A stretch of 16,365 nucleotides of DNA from Thermoplasmata archaeon. Lineage in GTDB: Archaea > Thermoplasmatota > Thermoplasmata > Lutacidiplasmatales > UBA184. Shown piece by piece: positions 13,903-16,365 of the stretch. The position numbers and the translations under genes are program-made. The notes beneath the pieces were generated by a model, which was given only the letters and a program-made list of their open reading frames with translations, did not search any database and was not told the origin of the DNA. The stretch covers positions 1-16,365 of the forward strand of contig JASHQN010000158.1 of NCBI GenBank assembly GCA_030039135.1, in the 5' to 3' direction. Positions within the stretch are counted from its first letter, which is position 1. Every line of letters starts with the position of its first letter.

Positions 13903-14310
13903 ATGCCCGAGTCGGATACCGTACACCTCGCCCTGCGGTTCGTCAACGAGATCAACCGGCACGATCTCGACAGCCTCTCGGCCCTCCTCACCGAGGACCA
14001 CGTCTTTGTCGACGCCCTCGGGCAGGAAATCCGCGGGAAGGCTCGGACGAGGGACGCGTGGGCCGAGTACTTCCGACTGTTCCCCGACTATCACTGCGGG
14101 GTCAAGGAATGGTTCCAGAACGGACGCGTGGTCGCGATGTTCGGCACGGCCAGCGGCACGTTCGCCGTGGGAGGCGAGCTCCCCGCGGAGAGGCGCTGGC
14201 GGATCCCGGCCGCGTGGCGCGCGGTCGTGCGCGACCACCTGATCGCGCTCTGGCAGGTCTACGCTGACAACGAGCCGGTCTGGAAGGCGATGGGGGCCAA
14301 GCGTTACTGA
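13903..14310 (+). CDS. NTF2-fold protein (SnoaL/steroid isomerase-like)
   Basis: The 135-residue protein has the one-domain NTF2/SnoaL cone-fold pattern. It starts with a helix ending in NEINRHDLDSLSALLTEDHV (15-34), followed by the strand FVDALGQEIRGKA, RDAWAEYFRLFPDYHCGVKE (50-69) and alternating strands with VVAMFGTASGTF. The tail RAVVRDHLIALWQVYADNEP (105-124) is typical of the family. Members include isomerases, cyclases, dehydratases and mere ligand carriers. The usual polar residues are present (Asp22, Asp37, His64), but no specific reaction can be assigned. It lies 76 nt after the methyltransferase on the same strand, which with the hydrolase may form a small-molecule modification set. 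I saw no strong ribosome-binding site; a weak A/T patch at 13826-13834 could be a promoter. Confidence 0.85.
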   Translation: MPESDTVHLALRFVNEINRHDLDSLSALLTEDHVFVDALGQEIRGKARTRDAWAEYFRLFPDYHCGVKEWFQNGRVVAMFGTASGTFAVGGELPAERRWRIPAAWRAVVRDHLIALWQVYADNEPVWKAMGAKRY

Positions 14311-14346
14311 GCCCCTCGCCGCCGCGCTGGCGTCGCGGGCCCGGTG

Positions 14347-14730
14347 TCAGTGCGGCCAGGACCGGTGAAGGCTCATCTGGTGGAACAGCCAGCCCAGCAC
14401 CACGAGGAACGCGCCGAGGCCCACGAGCGCTGCGAACGCCTCCTGGGAGTTGAGGTAGGACACGTAGGCGTTCGTCGCGGTCGAACTCGCGTAGGCCGCT
14501 GCCCCGAACGCATCAACGAGGAACCCGACCAGGACAAGGATTCCCCCGACCAGGATGATGATCCCGCCGAACGTGAGCCACGCCGGGAGCATCGGTCCCC
14601 GGTACGGTCCGGGCCCCGGCGCCCCGGGCCCTGCGTAGGCCGGGGGCGGATACGCCGGAGGCGGGGACGTCGCGTACGGAGGGGTCGGGCTGGGCGGTGC
14701 CGGCGCTTGCGACGGCTGCTCGGGCATCAT
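14347..14730 (-). CDS. Proline-rich two-helix membrane protein
   Basis: I do not recognise a family. The 127-residue protein opens with a low-complexity cytoplasmic tail of about 46 residues made of Pro, Ala, Tyr and Gly (for example YATSPPPAYPPPAYAGPG, 19-36). Two membrane helices (about 50-72 and 97-117) follow, joined by an Ala/Tyr/Ser/Asn-rich loop. Small proteins with Pro/Tyr-rich tails before membrane helices are common in archaea and actinobacteria and are often annotated only as hypothetical; the tail may bind partner proteins. The start ATG 14728-14730 lies 26 nt after the TATA centre at 14756, so the mRNA is probably leaderless, although a second ATG follows at once. It converges with the NTF2-fold gene, with 36 nt between stops. 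Confidence 0.8.
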   Translation of the reverse strand: MMPEQPSQAPAPPSPTPPYATSPPPAYPPPAYAGPGAPGPGPYRGPMLPAWLTFGGIIILVGGILVLVGFLVDAFGAAAYASSTATNAYVSYLNSQEAFAALVGLGAFLVVLGWLFHQMSLHRSWPH

Positions 14731-14750
14731 GCCGACCTATCTGCGCCCTC

Positions 14751-14760
14751 CTAGTATAGG
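14751..14760 (-). promoter_or_regulatory. TATA box for the proline-rich membrane protein
   Basis: The minus strand reads CCTATACTAG, centred near 14756. Its distance of 26 nt to the ATG at 14730 predicts a leaderless transcript. It is one of the clearest TATA elements here. Confidence 0.6.
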
Positions 14761-14801
14761 AACATACCCGTGACGGGCCTCGCCCGCCGGGGCGTCGGCC
14801 G

Positions 14802-15866
14802 CTAGCGACCCTGCGGGACGCCGATCCACCGCTGCAGTCGATGGAGGTTCGGGATCGTCCCGACCACGATCAGCGCGTCGCCGGGCTGGAACCGAAACGT
14901 CGCGGGAGGGTTCAGGACCGTCGTGTAATCGCCGCTCGGGGCGGGCCGGGCGTACCCGATCACGATGCAGTCGGACGCCTTGCGGACGAGCGCTTCGGCT
15001 TCGGGAAGGGTCTGGGTCGATACCGGAGTGCGCTCGGTGAGGATGAACTCCTCCATGTCGGCCCCGAACTCGGTCGTCGTGAGGTCCTCGACCATATTGG
15101 CGACCTCGGGCCGGAACGCCGCGTCCGCGCAGAGCCGACCGGCCATGTCGGCCGGAGAGGCGACGTAGGTCACCCCCGCGGCCTTGAGCGTCCGCTTCAG
15201 CTCGGGACGGCCGACCGAGACCACGATCCGTATCGACGGGTTGGTCGCCCGCACGTTCAGGGCCGCGACGAGGTTCGACGTGTCGTCGCCGGTCGTGACG
15301 ACGACGGAGTGGGCCCCGAGCACGTTGGCCCGTTTGAGGGTCTCGATGTCGGCGGGCGGACCGTACATCGCAAAGAGCTGGCTCTCCGCGGCGAGGCTGC
15401 GAATGTGGGCAACCTCGTCGGCGTGATCGGTGACGACGACGACCTTTTCGTTCTGCGCGAGCAACTCGCGGACCGCCGCTTGGCCCACGCTCGAGTAGCC
15501 GAGGACGATGATGTGGCCGGTAAAGTTGGTGCCGAGCGTGCCGAGGAGGCGGTTCTGGGACTCCTCCGACACCACGGAGAGGATGATCGAGACGAGGTAC
15601 GCCCCGAGGAAGATCTCGACCGCGGCGACGCCGATCGTGAAGACCTTCGCCTCCGGCGTCGTCGGGACGATGTCCCCGTAGCCGATCGTGGAGAGCGTGA
15701 TGATGGCCCAGTAAAACGAGTTGAGAAGGTTCACCGGGTGCGGCGTCCCGGACTCAAGGACGTAGAAGCCGATCGACGCGACCAGAAACAGGCTGACATA
15801 GGCCGCGATGAACTTCCAGAGCCGTCGCAGGAGCCGTACGGAGTAGTCGAGCCGCTGAGAACGCAC
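14802..15866 (-). CDS. Two-TM potassium channel with RCK (TrkA-N/TrkA-C) domain, MthK-like
   Basis: The 354-residue protein has a first membrane helix (about 17-37), a pore helix and the K+ selectivity filter TIGYGD (60-65, LSTIGYGDIVP), then a second membrane helix (76-99). The cytoplasmic RCK-N domain starts GHIIVLGYSSVGQAAVREL (117-135), with the acidic residue of the nucleotide/ligand site in VVVTDHADE, and RCK-C (about 270-354) follows. This is the MthK/Kch architecture: a tetrameric channel gated by ligands such as Ca2+ or nucleotides on an RCK ring. Ligand type cannot be read here. The open frame reaches 16169, but its first 101 codons are not channel-like; GTG 15864-15866 begins the family sequence and sits 28 nt after the TATA centre. 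It provides regulated K+ flux across the membrane. Confidence 0.93.
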   Translation of the reverse strand: MRSQRLDYSVRLLRRLWKFIAAYVSLFLVASIGFYVLESGTPHPVNLLNSFYWAIITLSTIGYGDIVPTTPEAKVFTIGVAAVEIFLGAYLVSIILSVVSEESQNRLLGTLGTNFTGHIIVLGYSSVGQAAVRELLAQNEKVVVVTDHADEVAHIRSLAAESQLFAMYGPPADIETLKRANVLGAHSVVVTTGDDTSNLVAALNVRATNPSIRIVVSVGRPELKRTLKAAGVTYVASPADMAGRLCADAAFRPEVANMVEDLTTTEFGADMEEFILTERTPVSTQTLPEAEALVRKASDCIVIGYARPAPSGDYTTVLNPPATFRFQPGDALIVVGTIPNLHRLQRWIGVPQGR

Positions 15867-15887
15867 CGACGCGGGGAGCGGCAGCGG

Positions 15888-15900
15888 CCAACTAATCGTT
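15888..15900 (-). promoter_or_regulatory. Probable TATA box for the potassium channel
   Basis: The minus strand reads AACGATTAGTTGG, centred near 15894, about 28 nt before the GTG at 15866. This supports the short start and excludes the long 455-codon reading. Confidence 0.42.
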
Positions 15901-15997
15901 TGCTGCCACGCGGCTCGACGCGCCGGGCGACATGGCGCGGCCGGTCCGGGTGCGTGCCGGGCCCGGGCCTCGCGCGGCGCGGACCGACCGACACGTC

Positions 15998-16142
15998 CGG
16001 GCGGTGCCCGAAAACTCGTTCCCGGGCAAGGCCCGGCTCCGGGTTTTGTAGGAGGAACCCCAGTCCGTGGGAACATCGACCTGATGGTAGGAGAATCCCC
16101 CGAAGGGGGTCCCTCACGATTCGAATGCGAAGTTTTCGATCC
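15998..16142. other. Hairpin-dense non-coding stretch, possible structured RNA
   Basis: The interval 15867-16365 has no gene I can support. Within it several inverted repeats follow one another: CGGGC-GGT-GCCCG (15998-16010), CCGGGC-AAG-GCCCGG (16022-16036), GGGTT/AACCC (16041-16060), CCCCC-GAA-GGGGG (16097-16109) and GATTCGAA/TTCGATC (16118-16142, one bulged base). On the minus strand the fourth has a CCCC-UUCG-GGGG core, an especially stable RNA tetraloop, so a minus-strand RNA is the better guess. No match to RNase P, SRP or box C/D signatures was recognised. Confidence 0.3.
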
Positions 16143-16211
16143 GGCTCGAGCACGACTTCCGTGGTGCAATCCGGACCATCGTTGGCATGGCCCTTACAGT
16201 CAAAGTTGGCC

Positions 16212-16242
16212 GGATCTCAGTCGTGGTGACTTCTCCGGATCC
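16212..16242. repeat. Interrupted inverted repeat
   Basis: GGATC (16212-16216) pairs with GATCC (16238-16242), and inside it AGTC (16219-16222) pairs with GACT (16228-16231) around GTGGT. The inner and outer stems are separated by an uneven internal loop. Its role is unknown; it is part of the gene-free right end. Confidence 0.25.
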
Positions 16243-16309
16243 CTCCGGGCCGTACTCGGCCGCGTCGCCCGATCCCTCGGCACGTCCAAAAGGCGCGAGG
16301 CAGGTCAGT

Positions 16310-16341
16310 GGCCCAAAATGACTGCGGTCATGATTCGGGCC
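16310..16341. repeat. Two-tier inverted repeat near the right edge
   Basis: GGCCC (16310-16314) pairs with GGGCC (16337-16341), and ATGAC (16318-16322) with GTCAT (16327-16331) around TGCG. The internal loop is AAA on one side and GATTC on the other. It has the same outline as the repeat at 16212-16242. It may be an RNA hairpin or an operator of a gene beyond the edge. Confidence 0.35.
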
Positions 16342-16365
16342 TCGGCCTTCCGACGGTGCGCGACC

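Noticed and set aside
15560..15580. Internal GTG-GTG start for a separate RCK subunit, as in MthK
   Set aside because: Two Val codons do occur at the TM2-RCK junction, but no ribosome-binding site precedes them, so there is no sequence support.
16112..16145. A second tRNA suggested by GATTCGAATGC
   Set aside because: No T stem pairs around the loop and no acceptor or anticodon arm fits.
15867..16169. N-terminal extension of the channel to an ATG at 16169
   Set aside because: The extra 101 codons are Pro/Arg/Gly-rich, contain the hairpin-dense region and have no channel-family counterpart; a TATA box lies inside at 15888-15900.
14841..16229. A 462-codon plus-strand open frame opposite the potassium channel
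   Set aside because: It lies antisense to a gene with unmistakable channel motifs; its composition is the Arg/Asp/Gly/Val-rich pattern produced by reading the complement of GC-rich codons.
16187..16321. A 44-codon plus-strand frame, and an ATG at 16318 running off the right edge
   Set aside because: The first has A/T-ending codons unlike real genes here and no motif; the second gives only 16 codons and lies inside an inverted repeat. A gene beyond the edge cannot be excluded.
1..16365. CRISPR arrays, insertion sequences, prophage genes, toxin-antitoxin pairs
   Set aside because: No regularly spaced repeats, transposase or integrase motifs, or paired small toxin/antitoxin frames were found on either strand.

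Overview
The window looks like a high-GC archaeal genome fragment, most likely from the Thermoplasmata/Thermoplasmatota branch of Euryarchaeota; the lineage is an inference. The signs are an archaeal-type tRNA-Gly with no encoded CCA, TATA boxes about 26 nt upstream of start codons (leaderless transcription), archaeal families (archease, TrmI, a COG3375-type GNAT, a DPM-like glycosyltransferase, an MthK-like K+ channel), many GTG starts and strong GC3 bias. No phage, insertion sequence, CRISPR array or toxin-antitoxin module was seen.

Layout. Positions 1-79 hold the end of a small zinc-ribbon protein, convergent with a GT2 glycosyltransferase (86-883, minus). Archease (about 1065-1472, plus) follows; its reading frame has no usable start codon. 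It converges on a two-gene minus-strand unit, serA (2613-3563) followed with ATGA overlap by a class V aminotransferase (1480-2616), which together make up the first two steps of serine synthesis. A MoxR ATPase (3826-4776) has its own TATA box. Upstream of it lies a tightly overlapped four-gene operon transcribed leftward from 8155: DUF4129 protein, small two-helix protein, DUF58 protein, six-helix protein. This is the MoxR/DUF58/DUF4129 envelope-associated module, here without a transglutaminase. Next on the minus strand are a GNAT-like protein, a small two-helix membrane protein, a seven-helix membrane protein downstream of trmI (tRNA m1A methyltransferase), and a DsbA-like thioredoxin-fold protein.

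From 11953 the strand switches: tRNA-Gly(GCC), an alpha/beta hydrolase of the proline iminopeptidase type, a SAM methyltransferase and an NTF2-fold protein run on the plus strand. A proline-rich two-helix protein and a two-TM/RCK potassium channel return to the minus strand. The last 500 nt (15867-16365) have no convincing gene but a run of GC-rich hairpins that may mark a non-coding RNA.

Most genes are ordinary for an archaeon. The points most worth a second look are the broken or unconventional start of archease, the uncharacterised partners of the MoxR/DUF58/DUF4129 module, the hairpin-dense 3' region, and the fixed TATA-to-start spacing that revises several gene starts.
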